Origin: Nostoc sp. 'Lobaria pulmonaria (5183) cyanobiont'
GTDB lineage: Bacteria; Cyanobacteriota; Cyanobacteriia; Cyanobacteriales; Nostocaceae
Reading direction: 5' to 3'
DNA: 64,000 bases
NCBI RefSeq assembly: GCF_002949795.1
Contig: NZ_CP026692.1
Coordinates: 6,766,001-6,830,000, forward strand
Shown here: positions 1 to 9,318 of the stretch, piece after piece
Layout: the number at the start of each line of letters is the position of its first letter
Position numbering within the stretch: position 1 is the first letter of the stretch
Notes under the pieces: model-generated
What the model was told of the DNA's origin: nothing
The model's database searches: none
The model's input: the letters and a program-made list of their open reading frames with translations, nothing else
Translations under genes and position numbers: made by a program

Positions 1-81
1 TCTCAGGGAAAACTGACTTAAAAGTTTAGACTGTCTAGTTTTCAACCCAATTGTGTCAGTAATTATTACATGAATCAAAGA

Positions 82-125
82 TCCTCACCCTAAATCCCTC
101 TTCCAAGCTTGGGAGAGGGACTTTG
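82..125. repeat. Interspersed hairpin repeat (CCTCACCCTAAATCCCTC family)
   Basis: The segment contains CCTCACCCTAAATCCCTC followed by a dyad, CCCTCTTCCAAG with CTTGGGAGAGGG (96-119). The same opening words recur at 28206, where a longer version has a second inverted half. It lies just downstream of the histidine kinase on the minus strand, so the hairpin could also help end that transcript, but there is no T-tract. Confidence 0.6.
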
Positions 126-173
126 AAATTTGAATATCAAATGGGAGCGCGGCAAAATTCTGAGTGCAAGCCG

Positions 174-1523
174 CTATACATGGAAATTTCTCGAAAATGG
201 GAGAATGACTGTAAAGGTAGTTCCCGCAGCGATCGCACTTTCGACAGTAATCTCGCCGCCGTGTAAATCTACAGCTTGCTTGACGATGGACATCCCCAAT
301 CCCATGCCTGGGATATTGGCTGTATTACTGGCACGATGGAAGGGTTCAAAGATGTGTTCAATGTCAGAAGGGGGAATGCCAATACCAGAGTCTTGAGTCT
401 GGAATATAGCTTGATCGTTAGCACTGGTGACAGAAAACTTAACCGTACTACCAAGGGGAGAGTATTTTAGACAATTCGAGAATAAATTACTCAAGATTTG
501 GCGCAGTAGTTTGGCGTCTAAGTTAGCTTTTGTGCTTTGGCACTCACTGCTAAAAACGATCGCATGTTGTGAGCGATCGCTCTGTTGTAATTCTTCTAAT
601 AAATCGCGGCAAAATTCCACTAAATTTATGGGTGTTGGATTAAACTCTAACTTGCCTGTTTCATCCTGACTCAGTACCAATACATCATTCAATAACTGGG
701 TTAGATGCATCACTGATGTTTGAATGCGGCGCAGGTGGGTATGTTGTCGCTCTTCGCTCCAGAGGTGGCGATAATGTTCTAGTAGTTCCGCAGAAGAGTG
801 GATGGTAGCCAAAGGGGTGCGAAACTCATGGGAAGTGATGGTAAGCAAGCGGGATTTAAGTTCGCTAAACTGCCTTTCTTTGGCAAGCGCTTGTCGCATT
901 GCCTCTTCTGCCCATTGCAGCTTGGCTTGGGTTCGCTTGCTTTCGCTAATATCGCGCAATAGCCAGCACAGACCAACTAACTCACTAGATTGATTACGGA
1001 TAGCAACCACCTTAACCGCAGCCATAATAGGTGTTTTATCACGCGGTCGCAGGTTTACTTCCCACTCTTGCATTTTCCAGTCTGGGCATTGGGTGCGATC
1101 GCGCAGATGATTTAGTTTTAAATGAAAAGCAATTATTTCTTTTTCAATTACAAAAATCCCGATGAATTTGCCCAATAACGAACTTTTAGAAATGTTGAGC
1201 AGAGTGGTGGCGGCTGAGTTAGCTTCTTGAATTGTCCCTTTTATATCAGTTACAAAATAAGCGTCTGGTACTTCCTCAAATAATTCTTGGTAGCGCTGAC
1301 CTTGTGCTACCAAGGCCTGTTGAGTGTTGGATAATTCTTCATTCTGCTGCTTTAAATCTTCATTTACTAGTTGTAGTTCTTCCAAAGCTAGGTAAACTTC
1401 TTTGGATACTGCGGTGACGAGTTCAATATCTGCCTGTGCTTTTTGCTGTTCACTCTGGCGTTGCAAGAGGGCGACGCGCTTACGCATATTCTCTATCTGC
1501 AAAGCTAAATCGTCCAAATTCAC
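174..1523 (-). CDS. PAS-domain sensor histidine kinase
   Basis: A cytoplasmic two-component sensor kinase of 449 residues with no membrane segment. Residues 1-75 are a Gln/Glu-rich coiled coil. A PAS domain follows at about 76-195 (EEVPDAYFVTDIKGTIQEAN). The HisKA domain carries the phospho-acceptor His232 in ITSHEFRTPL. The HATPase region shows an N box (NLFSNCLKYSP), a G1 box (DSGIGIPPSD) and a G2 box (GMGLGMSIVKQ). ATG at 1523 is the first start and opens directly into the coiled coil. No response regulator is adjacent, so this is an orphan kinase whose partner and signal cannot be inferred. The class is certain from the motifs; the biological role is unknown. Confidence 0.93.
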   Translation of the reverse strand: MNLDDLALQIENMRKRVALLQRQSEQQKAQADIELVTAVSKEVYLALEELQLVNEDLKQQNEELSNTQQALVAQGQRYQELFEEVPDAYFVTDIKGTIQEANSAATTLLNISKSSLLGKFIGIFVIEKEIIAFHLKLNHLRDRTQCPDWKMQEWEVNLRPRDKTPIMAAVKVVAIRNQSSELVGLCWLLRDISESKRTQAKLQWAEEAMRQALAKERQFSELKSRLLTITSHEFRTPLATIHSSAELLEHYRHLWSEERQHTHLRRIQTSVMHLTQLLNDVLVLSQDETGKLEFNPTPINLVEFCRDLLEELQQSDRSQHAIVFSSECQSTKANLDAKLLRQILSNLFSNCLKYSPLGSTVKFSVTSANDQAIFQTQDSGIGIPPSDIEHIFEPFHRASNTANIPGMGLGMSIVKQAVDLHGGEITVESAIAAGTTFTVILPFSRNFHV

Positions 1524-1764
1524 GCTCTTACTCCTAATTGCTAAAGTTGGGTTTTATTTTAGATTACCTACTTAGATGATCTTAACTTTTGAAGTTTAGT
1601 AGTTATTGGTAATTTCAGTGTAGTTTTAGTTCTTTGGGGTGATTAGGACTGAATACAGCAGAATTCAGAAGTAAAACACTCTTTCTACCTGGCTTGAAGA
1701 CAAATCGTTGTGTATTTCACCTGACTTGAAATCTGCTGTAAGTAATCAAGCGGTTCTCATTTGT

Positions 1765-4700
1765 TCACTGTTTTTGTCTGGAAATGTTACTCAATTGCTC
1801 TCGTAGGTCTGCCCATTTTATACCTGCTAGGCTGGGTAAAACAATATGAGCGGCTCCAACTCGTTCAACGGGGCCGAGTCCTATTGCCCACATACCAGCA
1901 GCTAGAGCGGCTTCAACACCTGCTGCGGCATCTTCTACAACTACAGATTGCTCTGGTTCGATTCCTAGCTGCTTGGCTGCGTACAGAAATAGGTCGGGTG
2001 CTGGCTTGGGTTCTTGTACGCTGTAACCATCTGCGATCGCATCTACTTTGTCCATAATGCCCAATTGCTCTAGCACTGGGCGGGCATTTTTACTCCCTGA
2101 ACCAATACCGATCTTAATACCAGCTTGCCGCAGTTCATCCAACAAGGCGATCGCACCTGGCAACAAATCCTCTGGTGTCATCTTTTGGAGCAATTCGACA
2201 TAATAGCGATTCTTGCGCTCCATCATCTCCTCGATTTGTGCTTCCGAATACGGTCTATCTCTCAGAATCAGCATCAAGGATGCACGACGAGATACACCCC
2301 GCAAGGCTTCGTTAGCTTCCCGATTAAACGGTATACCCTCTTCATCTGCTAGCTTTTGCCAACCTAAATAGTGAAGTTCTGCTGTATCTGTTAGTACACC
2401 ATCTAAATCGAAGATGAATCCTTGGATGTTGGGGTTGTGGGTAGAGACGCGATTAATCGCGTCTGTACTGGCGAGTGGGGAGGATGAGGGAGCAGGGGAA
2501 GCAGGGGGAGAAGTCTGGTCTTCAGAAGCTTGTGAGTTGGAATTTGGGGGATCGGGGGAGAGAGAAAGTTGGAGAAATTCTAGTTGACGAGTTATGTCTT
2601 GGGCGACTTGTCCCTGATGTAGATCGAAGTCGTGCCATTTCCCGCGCCAGTGCAGTTTAAACTTTAAGCGCGTCCAGCCAGGCGGTAAGTGAGGGTTGGC
2701 TACAGGGCCATTTTCAGTTAATTGGATGCCGCCGAATCCAAAAATTACAGCTTGCCAAATGCCACCTGCACTAGCGCCGTGAATTCCATCACTGGTGTTA
2801 CCTCGGTTATCTTCAAGATCCACCATTAACGCCTGCATAAACTGTTTGTAAGCTTCAGTTGATTTGCCCAAATCGGAAGCTAAAATCGCTTGAACTGCTG
2901 GGCCAAGAGACGAACCATAAGTAATATCAGTGCGGGGTGCGTAGTAGTCCCAGTTTGTCTGCAATGCTTTTTCGTTGTAAGGAAAATCTGCTGATTCCCG
3001 CATTAAATATAGGAGCATTAATACGTCTGGTTGCTTGAGTACTTGAGATTTGTTGGTTTTCTCCATACCCAAGATCGGTTGCATGGAGCGATCGCGTGGT
3101 TCATAATCTGCTAAGTTGATATCTTCAAATTGGAAAAATCCCTCGCACTGCTCGATTAGTTCTGTTGATGGGTCATAGAAAAACAACATTTTGGCGATGA
3201 TATCTTGCCAGTGCGATCGCTCCTCTGGGGTCAGCTTTAGCTTCTGTTCTAGTTCGGTGGCTCGTTCGGGGAATTTGTGAGCCAACCAATCATAAACTGC
3301 GATCGCTTTTTCTAGATGCCATTGCGCCATCCGGTTGGTAAAGGCGTTGTTGTGGACTAATTCATGGTATTCATCCGCTCCGATTACTCCCCGAATTTCA
3401 TACCGTTCCTGCTCAGAATTGAATTCCACCCGGCTACCCCAAAAAATCGCGGCATCCAAAATCGTCTCTGCGCCGTAGCTTTGCATCCAGTCATCATCAC
3501 CAGTCGCTCGCCAGTAGTTCCAGACTGCGTAGGGGATATCTGCATTGATATGAATTTCGCGATCGCGACACCAAATCCGCACGTCTTCACCATAAAAATC
3601 ACTACCGATAGCCCAACGTGGTGTCACTTCATCTCCAGAATCAGCACTTTCCCAAGCAAACATTGCCCCTTTATAACCGTAATGAGCTGCTTTGCGTCTA
3701 GCTCCTGGTAAAGTGTGCCAACGGTAACTGAGTAAATTGCGGGCGATCGCTGGTTGAGTAAACAGAAATAGGGGCTGTATAAAAATTTCTGTATCCCAAA
3801 AGATATGACCGCGATAGCCAAACCCGGAAAGGGTTTTAGCAGGAATACTCACCTTGTCATCATGGCGTGGGGCAGCAATCAGCAACTGAAACAGATTGTA
3901 GCGAACAGCAAAAGTAGCTGTGCTATCCCCCTCAATCAGGATGTCACTTTGCTGCCAAACCTCATCCCATGCCTGGCTCTGAGCTTTTAGTAATGTTGCG
4001 TAGTCTGGCAAGTGTGTGAGTTTTTCTTGAGCTGCTGAAACTGGTGTTTCAATGTCCCGCGAAGTAAAAACTGTCACGAGTTTTTCCACCGTAATGGTCT
4101 GCTGCCTTTTAGCGAAAAAGGTCGTACTCAAGGTAGGATAACCAGGTGCGGTATTGACTTGCAAAGATGCTTCAGTGCCTAATATTGTCATCTTAGCTGC
4201 CATACCGAGTTCAATTCGGGAACTGCGGGTGCGGCGTTGCAACCAGATTCCTTGGTTAATCTTGCCCTGGTCTAATTCTTCCCAGTGATTAAAACCCTGA
4301 TTTTCGGGATAGCCGTTGATACTAGCTTGAATTTCGATTAACCCTTCAAAATCTACTGGCGTTACATCGCAGCGTAACGCCAACACGTGCGGATCTGCAA
4401 GACTCGCAAAGCGTTGAAAGCTGATGTCTATGGTATTTCCACTGGGAGAGCGCCAACGCACAGCACGAATCAGTAATCCTTGGCGTAAATCAAGCTGGCG
4501 ATCGTAGCTCAATATCTCACCTTGATCGAGACGGAAGCGATCGCCATTCACAATCACTATCAAGGGTAGCCAGTCCGGGCAATTTACCAGTTCAGTGTAC
4601 ACTACTGGCACATCGTCATAGACACCGTTGATGAAAGTAGCTGGCAATGCATGAGGATGCCCTTCCTCAAAACTGCCTCTTGTTCCCAGGTATCCATTGC

Positions 4701-4809
4701 CGATTGTAAAGACGGTTTCTTTGGAGTGCAATTGCTCAGGGTCAAACTGGGTTTCGATTAATATCCAGTCTGTGTAGATAAAATGGCGAGAACGACCTTT
4801 TGTTTGCAT
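1765..4809 (-). CDS. GH65 disaccharide phosphorylase fused to beta-phosphoglucomutase
   Basis: A two-domain enzyme of 1014 residues. The first part is a GH65 glycoside phosphorylase (maltose, trehalose or kojibiose phosphorylase class): ETVFTIGNGYLGTRGSF near the start and GADEYHE with the likely general acid Glu480. The second part is a HAD-family beta-phosphoglucomutase beginning FDLDGVLTD, with Asp801 and Asp803 as nucleophile and acid/base. Fusion implies channelling: the first domain releases beta-glucose-1-phosphate and the second makes glucose-6-phosphate. A Pro/Ser-rich linker (about 750-795) contains a palindromic element encoding TDAINRVS. An in-frame extension to 5049 exists but consists only of the 21-bp minisatellite, so I chose ATG 4809 just before the conserved domain. 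No clear Shine-Dalgarno is visible. It follows sucrose synthase in the same direction. The exact disaccharide cannot be read from sequence. Confidence 0.9.
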   Translation of the reverse strand: MQTKGRSRHFIYTDWILIETQFDPEQLHSKETVFTIGNGYLGTRGSFEEGHPHALPATFINGVYDDVPVVYTELVNCPDWLPLIVIVNGDRFRLDQGEILSYDRQLDLRQGLLIRAVRWRSPSGNTIDISFQRFASLADPHVLALRCDVTPVDFEGLIEIQASINGYPENQGFNHWEELDQGKINQGIWLQRRTRSSRIELGMAAKMTILGTEASLQVNTAPGYPTLSTTFFAKRQQTITVEKLVTVFTSRDIETPVSAAQEKLTHLPDYATLLKAQSQAWDEVWQQSDILIEGDSTATFAVRYNLFQLLIAAPRHDDKVSIPAKTLSGFGYRGHIFWDTEIFIQPLFLFTQPAIARNLLSYRWHTLPGARRKAAHYGYKGAMFAWESADSGDEVTPRWAIGSDFYGEDVRIWCRDREIHINADIPYAVWNYWRATGDDDWMQSYGAETILDAAIFWGSRVEFNSEQERYEIRGVIGADEYHELVHNNAFTNRMAQWHLEKAIAVYDWLAHKFPERATELEQKLKLTPEERSHWQDIIAKMLFFYDPSTELIEQCEGFFQFEDINLADYEPRDRSMQPILGMEKTNKSQVLKQPDVLMLLYLMRESADFPYNEKALQTNWDYYAPRTDITYGSSLGPAVQAILASDLGKSTEAYKQFMQALMVDLEDNRGNTSDGIHGASAGGIWQAVIFGFGGIQLTENGPVANPHLPPGWTRLKFKLHWRGKWHDFDLHQGQVAQDITRQLEFLQLSLSPDPPNSNSQASEDQTSPPASPAPSSSPLASTDAINRVSTHNPNIQGFIFDLDGVLTDTAELHYLGWQKLADEEGIPFNREANEALRGVSRRASLMLILRDRPYSEAQIEEMMERKNRYYVELLQKMTPEDLLPGAIALLDELRQAGIKIGIGSGSKNARPVLEQLGIMDKVDAIADGYSVQEPKPAPDLFLYAAKQLGIEPEQSVVVEDAAAGVEAALAAGMWAIGLGPVERVGAAHIVLPSLAGIKWADLREQLSNISRQKQ
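2441..2468. repeat. Palindromic element in coding sequence, copy 1
   Basis: The perfect 20-bp palindrome AGACGCGATTAATCGCGTCT lies at 2445-2464. Outer GTA/TAC arms extend the dyad to 28 bp with one non-pairing position on each side. It is in frame inside the GH65-PGM linker and is read as STDAINRVST on the minus strand. Other copies are at 11144, 14048 and 42996. Confidence 0.92.
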
Positions 4810-4843
4810 AAGTTGGGAGTGGGGATTTTGAGTCTTTGAGCTA

Positions 4844-5131
4844 GATGAACGAGTATCTGAGGTGGATGAACGGAGTTCTGAAGTGGATGAACGGAGTTCC
4901 GAGGTGGATGAACGGAGTTCCGAGGTCGATGAACGGAGTTCCAAGGTCGATGAACGGAGTTCCGAGGTGGATGAACGGAGTTCTGAGGTGGATGAATCCA
5001 GTTCCAAGCTGGATGAACGGAGTTCCAAGGTCGATGAACGGAGTTCCAAGGTCGATGAACGGAGTTCCGAGGTGGATGAATGGAGTTCTGAGGTGGATGA
5101 ATCCAGTTCCGAGGTGGATGAACGAGTCTCT
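4844..5131. repeat. 21-bp minisatellite, 13 full units plus a partial
   Basis: Thirteen consecutive 21-bp units run from 4844 to 5116, each starting GATGAACGGAGTTC or GATGAATCCAGTTC and ending GAGGTG, AAGGTC or similar, with a decayed fourteenth unit. Since 21 is a multiple of three, several frames stay open: the forward frames read MNGVPRW and DERSSEV heptads and the reverse frames read ELRSSTS and TPFIHLG heptads. I treat these as by-products, not proteins. The array sits between the sucrose synthase stop and the phosphorylase start. It has the same period as the arrays at 26020 and 30479 but a different sequence. Confidence 0.95.
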
Positions 5132-5198
5132 AATTCTCCTTGTCCCCTCTTGACAATTCACATTATCTGGAATCCACGAAAAACCTAACCCCCTAACT

Positions 5199-5254
5199 CC
5201 CTTCCCGACGCGGGAAGGGGGAAAATTCAAAGTCTCTCTCCTTTTAGGAGAGAG
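5199..5254. other. Tandem hairpins downstream of sucrose synthase
   Basis: Two stem-loops are visible: CCCTTCCCG with CGGGAAGGG at 5199-5219, and CTCTCTCC with GGAGAGAG around TTTTA at 5234-5254. They lie 50-100 bp past the sucrose synthase stop. Neither has a T-tract, so they look like repeat-derived hairpins or mRNA 3' stabilisers rather than textbook terminators. Confidence 0.5.
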
Positions 5255-5305
5255 ATTTAGAGAGAGGTTTTCGCAATACTGTGAAAAGTCAGATATCCTC
5301 ATCCT

Positions 5306-7717
5306 TTACGCTCCCTTATCCTTTTCCAAAATCTTTTCGGCTCTGGGTTTATAAATGAGATGAAATAAAGCTTCCATATAGCGATCTCTGGCTTCGTTAT
5401 TTTCAGGAGCAACAAAGTTCCAGAAACTAAACATTTTAGCTAGCAATAGTAATTGATTGCTATGTAAATGCCAATTATATCTATTATGAATTCGCTGACT
5501 CATCCGTTCTGAGACTTCGTGCCAATGTTCAGGATGAGTATCGCATTGCTCAACGAAGTCTAAAATTTTCTTTGCTGTTCCTTCTAAATCTGTAGGATTA
5601 ACATTAAATCCATTCTCTTGGTTCTCGATTATTTCTAAAGAGCCACCAAATTGAGTGGCGAAAGTTGGCAAGCCGGAAATCATCGCTTCCAAAATGCTCC
5701 GCCCGAAGGATTCAAAGAGGGCAAAATGGACATAAATTCCCTGAGAGTCTGCAACTACCCGGTAAGCTTCGCCGAGGTCGCAAGTCGGGATACGCATCCC
5801 TATCCAGCGAATATTACCATAGAGATGATATTGATCAATGATGTCGTGAAGTTTTTGGATTTCTTCTGCTTCTTCTGGGTTTGTAGCTTCATGTGGATGC
5901 AGTTTCCCACTTAAGAGGATCAGGTTACAATGCTCTTGCAACAGCTGACTTTGACCAAAGCATTCAGCTAACCCAGTGAGATTTTTGATTGAAGTGACGG
6001 AAGCAGCAGCAAAGATTGGTCGCTTATTAAAGTTCTCTAAGTGACCTAATATTTGGGGATCTTCGCGGATAAAGAGTAAGTCGTGAATTTTGCTGCCAAG
6101 GTTAATATCTCGGTCTTCTTTGTGGCTATAGGGAAAGAAAATATTTTCATTTATTCCCGGTGGCACTAAGTTGAATTTAGGACTAAACAAATCAATGCCA
6201 TCAACCACATGATACAACTGCGGCATTGTAAACCACTTGTACGACTCGTATTGACCTATGGTGTCGGGTGTGCCAACAATTTCTTGATAGGACGATGTAA
6301 TGATGAAGTCGGCTGCATTCATGCTAATCAAATCGGCAGTGAATTGTACTGAGAAGTGATATTGGTCTTCTAAATCTTGCCAATATAAATTGCTAAATAG
6401 ATGTTTAGGTTTTTCCAAAGAATGGGCAATGTTGCACTGGGTAACTTTCATTCGGCGAGATAAAAGAAAGGCTACTAAGTTACCGTCACTGTAATTGCCA
6501 ACAATCAGACTAGGTTTACCTTGGAATTGAGCTAGTAATTCTCTTTCTGCATCAAGCGCAAATTGTTCTAAATAAGGCCAAATTTCAAATTTAGAAATCC
6601 AATTATTGGTGATTTCTGGATTGAATTCACCAAAAGGAACACGCAATATCCAAGCATTCTCAGTATCTTGAACTTTTTCTAAGCGGAGGTTACAAAATGT
6701 GCCTTCACAGTTAGGAATTAGTCGAGTGAGAATAATTACATGGGGCTTAATGCCTAGCTGGTCGAGTCCAGCGAGTTTGATTTGTTCGCGCAGCTCGTTT
6801 TCTAAGCTGCGAGCTTGTTCGAGGACGTAGATAACTTGACCGAGTGTTTCATCTCTTCCCAAAACATCCTCCTGTCCCACCCAGCCGTGGATAGAGATGA
6901 GGACGACGCGAAAGACAGCGGGGACACGGGCTACAAATGTTTCTAAGATGCCAGGTTCTGGGGAGTAAATGAGTCGGTCGAGGAGTTGTAAAGTTTCGGA
7001 GACTCGCGCCGCAGTGTTACCCCAACCCGGCTCAAAGCCGAGTTCTTGGAGGTGAAAGCGGAATTTTTCATAAGGTTCATCAGGCGATCGCTCACTCAGA
7101 ATTTTGAGCGCTTGCTTAATTTGTTTGGCTAACTGAATACCGGAGGGAATGCGATCGCTCAACAACAGGGGAGTACCATCGTATTGCAGCCTATGTAATG
7201 CTTGAAACAACATTTCTACCCAATATCCGGGGTCAGTCAACAATTGATTGCATAGGTAACGGTTGAGAAAGGCTAAACCTTGACCAATATTTCTAGCGTC
7301 GTCAATTCTTGGAGAACTCTCATAGAAGGGGTGGAGGTCGATTTCCAGGATATGGGGTTGGTAGCGATTGACTAGACGATCTCTCACATCTAACAGTGCT
7401 TGAGGCGTCATCTGCTCGAAGCTGCTAAAATCGGCTGTCAGTTGCCAAACTTCTTGATTCGCAATCTTCGGTCGAGTCACGAACCAAATACTTTCCTCTT
7501 CGAGAATTATTTCGTGGGTGTATTGTATTAGTTTGCCAACAGAAGAAGAGTGGTAAAAATAGGCTGGCTTTTGGGATTGATGACAGTAGTCGGCAAAGAA
7601 AAGCAAAATCTCATTTCTTAGGAAGTAATGCTTACCTGAAGCACTCAATGCACAAATCAACTGATGTAGAGCAGTTTTTTCATCACCGTTGGAGAGAGCT
7701 TGAAATAGTTCATACAT
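5306..7717 (-). CDS. susA: Sucrose synthase
   Basis: Catalyses the reversible reaction sucrose + NDP to NDP-glucose + fructose; in heterocystous cyanobacteria it mainly cleaves sucrose to supply vegetative cells, heterocysts and glycogen. At 803 residues it matches the size of Anabaena sucrose synthases (about 806). The N-terminal regulatory half (about 1-260) precedes a GT4-type GT-B catalytic half, with the E-x7-E motif visible in ALFESFGRSILEAMISG near residue 660. ATG 7717 begins MYELFQAL, the expected N-terminus. The plant phosphorylation serine region is absent, as usual for cyanobacterial forms. The GH65-phosphoglucomutase gene follows about 500 bp downstream on the same strand, suggesting a sugar-utilisation cluster. 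I cannot tell the SusA and SusB paralogues apart, so the letter is tentative. Confidence 0.9.
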   Translation of the reverse strand: MYELFQALSNGDEKTALHQLICALSASGKHYFLRNEILLFFADYCHQSQKPAYFYHSSSVGKLIQYTHEIILEEESIWFVTRPKIANQEVWQLTADFSSFEQMTPQALLDVRDRLVNRYQPHILEIDLHPFYESSPRIDDARNIGQGLAFLNRYLCNQLLTDPGYWVEMLFQALHRLQYDGTPLLLSDRIPSGIQLAKQIKQALKILSERSPDEPYEKFRFHLQELGFEPGWGNTAARVSETLQLLDRLIYSPEPGILETFVARVPAVFRVVLISIHGWVGQEDVLGRDETLGQVIYVLEQARSLENELREQIKLAGLDQLGIKPHVIILTRLIPNCEGTFCNLRLEKVQDTENAWILRVPFGEFNPEITNNWISKFEIWPYLEQFALDAERELLAQFQGKPSLIVGNYSDGNLVAFLLSRRMKVTQCNIAHSLEKPKHLFSNLYWQDLEDQYHFSVQFTADLISMNAADFIITSSYQEIVGTPDTIGQYESYKWFTMPQLYHVVDGIDLFSPKFNLVPPGINENIFFPYSHKEDRDINLGSKIHDLLFIREDPQILGHLENFNKRPIFAAASVTSIKNLTGLAECFGQSQLLQEHCNLILLSGKLHPHEATNPEEAEEIQKLHDIIDQYHLYGNIRWIGMRIPTCDLGEAYRVVADSQGIYVHFALFESFGRSILEAMISGLPTFATQFGGSLEIIENQENGFNVNPTDLEGTAKKILDFVEQCDTHPEHWHEVSERMSQRIHNRYNWHLHSNQLLLLAKMFSFWNFVAPENNEARDRYMEALFHLIYKPRAEKILEKDKGA

Positions 7718-8489
7718 GATGACGAATTCCAGAAATTTAGCTAGGTAACAACCTCATTTTTCTTTCCAGTTTTCGGTTTGATGAGGTATATTCCCCAAAC
7801 GATGATAAGTTACTATAAAAATCTTCGCGTCTAACTCTGGGATGAAAGACTGTGAAAACTTCAAATCTATGGGATGATAAGTAGAGGAAAGAGGAAGGCA
7901 GACAAGGGAAAATTATTGAACAAGTTTCTTTCTATAATCAGGTATAAAACACTATTCCCGATTAAGTACTAAAGCAAAATTGGAGCGATCGCTAGTAGAA
8001 CATCACACCATAATTAACAATTAAAAATTCAAAATTAATTTACAATTACTGGCAGTCAATATTTTCTAGTTATGGTTTTCTAGTATGATTGTGGCAAAAT
8101 GTCTAACCATTCCCATGCAGAGTAAGCGAACAAGAGGACAATGGTAAGTTTGTAGGACAACTCTAAAAAACTTGTGTGTACACCGTAGCTCGGTGTCAAT
8201 AATTATTGTTGGGATAAAGAAGGGAGAAAAAGGGTTTGAGCCTTGTTTACTTTTCTTCACACAGCTTGTTTTTATTGTGCCAACTTGCTTAACAGAGAAC
8301 TATTGCTACGCTAGCGATGGTTCTCTTATCTTTTCAAGCACCTCAGCCATCCATCAATATTTATTGCTTACTTTAATAATCTCTTGCTTATAGCCCCCGA
8401 TTAATTCGAGAGTTTTTAATGTTGAAAAATGAATTTGTAATTTTGATTTTATTGGGATGCAGCTAATAGTGATTTAGCTTTATGCAGCG
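7718..8489. other. Gene-free stretch upstream of sucrose synthase
   Basis: About 770 bp, AT-rich, with no credible coding region; the short open frames at 8066-8393 lack a start context or family resemblance. It should hold the sucrose synthase promoter, but I cannot point to a convincing box. The part at 8208-8290 is a repeat shared with 48699-48800. Confidence 0.5.
8208..8290. repeat. Dispersed non-coding repeat, copy 1
   Basis: It begins GTTGGGATAA and continues through an agg/gaa-rich part, then GCCTTGTTTAC, and ends TTTTTATTGTGCCAACTTGC. The same order of words occurs at 48699-48800, directly after an IS5-type transposase fragment. It may be the end of an old insertion element; this is inferred from only two copies. 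Confidence 0.45.
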
Positions 8490-8711
8490 TCAATCATCTT
8501 CCCAAGATTCGTGATTCAGTAAATCGATAATTCTATCTCTGAATAGAAATTCATTTTTTTCTAACTCCAGTTCAAAATTAACCCAGTCACGATGAGGAAT
8601 ATATTTACAAAGGGTATAAATTGGCTGCTGGCGGTTAACAAGTCTCTTTTTAACAAGTTGAAGTGCTTCTTGCTTGATAACGTTGATGTCATATTTAACC
8701 GTAGTGTTCAT
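8490..8711 (-). CDS. DUF4327 family protein
   Basis: A 73-residue cyanobacteria-specific protein of unknown function. It begins MNTTVKYDINVIKQEA and contains RQQPIYTLCKYIPHRDW and FLFRDRIIDLL, the conserved core of DUF4327 as I remember it. An upstream in-frame ATG at 8732 exists, but AAAGGA lies six bases before the ATG at 8711, so I use that one. It stands alone, with gaps of more than 500 bp on both sides. No function is claimed. Confidence 0.8.
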   Translation of the reverse strand: MNTTVKYDINVIKQEALQLVKKRLVNRQQPIYTLCKYIPHRDWVNFELELEKNEFLFRDRIIDLLNHESWEDD

Positions 8712-9318
8712 AAGTCGTTCCTTTATTTTCAATCAAGGAATTAAGACTCAAAACAATAGTTGCTTTGACTCTACCTTAAACTTATCAAATAAAATTGGCG
8801 AGAATTGTGAAGAATCAAGACATTAATAGTTCCTGGAAGTTAAATACAGGAGATTTCAACTTCTCTACGAAAGCGAACAGCGTGTCGGAGACAGAAGCTA
8901 CACCAACATGAGATACAGAAATACCCAACTACTTTCCCCTTTATAAGGGTTGCCACTACGTTGGTCGTCCCGACTGACTTGTTCGCTCTTAGCGTTCCCG
9001 CTATGAAAACAAGTAGGCAGAGGGATGTAACTTGTATAGTTACAAATAGTAAAATACTCTTTATGGGTTTAAGTATACCCTCTTTAGATAGGTTCTTGCA
9101 GAAGACATCTTCAGAAATTAAATAATATGCATTATCTAGAACCCTTGTAGAGACATAGTACTGCTACATCTTTCTACATTCTTTTTCACCAGATGTCTAG
9201 AGTAAGAAGGCTGGCACAACAAGCTGCAAACATCAAAAGAGAATGTAAATGTTCTCTGGGCGACTTGTCAGAAGGTAGGCTAGGGTAAAGAACATTCTCT
9301 AGAAAACTTACTTATACT
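8712..9318. other. Gene-free stretch with decayed repeats
   Basis: About 600 bp without a coding region. It holds GC-rich scraps typical of Nostoc dispersed repeats (GCGAACAGCGTGTCGGAGAC near 8872) and a degenerate palindrome at 9146-9178. The end near 9240-9318 should include the leader of the PLP enzyme gene. Confidence 0.45.
9146..9178. repeat. Degenerate TGTAGAGA...TCTACA palindrome
   Basis: TGTAGAGACATAGTA is opposed by CTGCTACATCTTTCTACA, an imperfect dyad. A better-preserved relative, TGTAAAGA...TCTTTACA with a GTAGCA/TGCTAC core, is at 48476-48506. Both lie in gaps between genes. Confidence 0.5.

Noticed and set aside
4841..5302. Long open frames on both strands over 4841-5302, including an N-terminal extension of the phosphorylase to 5049
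   Set aside because: They consist of the stop-free 21-bp repeat; the conserved GH65 start follows ATG 4809.
8066..8393. Small open frames on both strands upstream of the DUF4327 gene
   Set aside because: No family resemblance, no ribosome site, overlapping a dispersed repeat.
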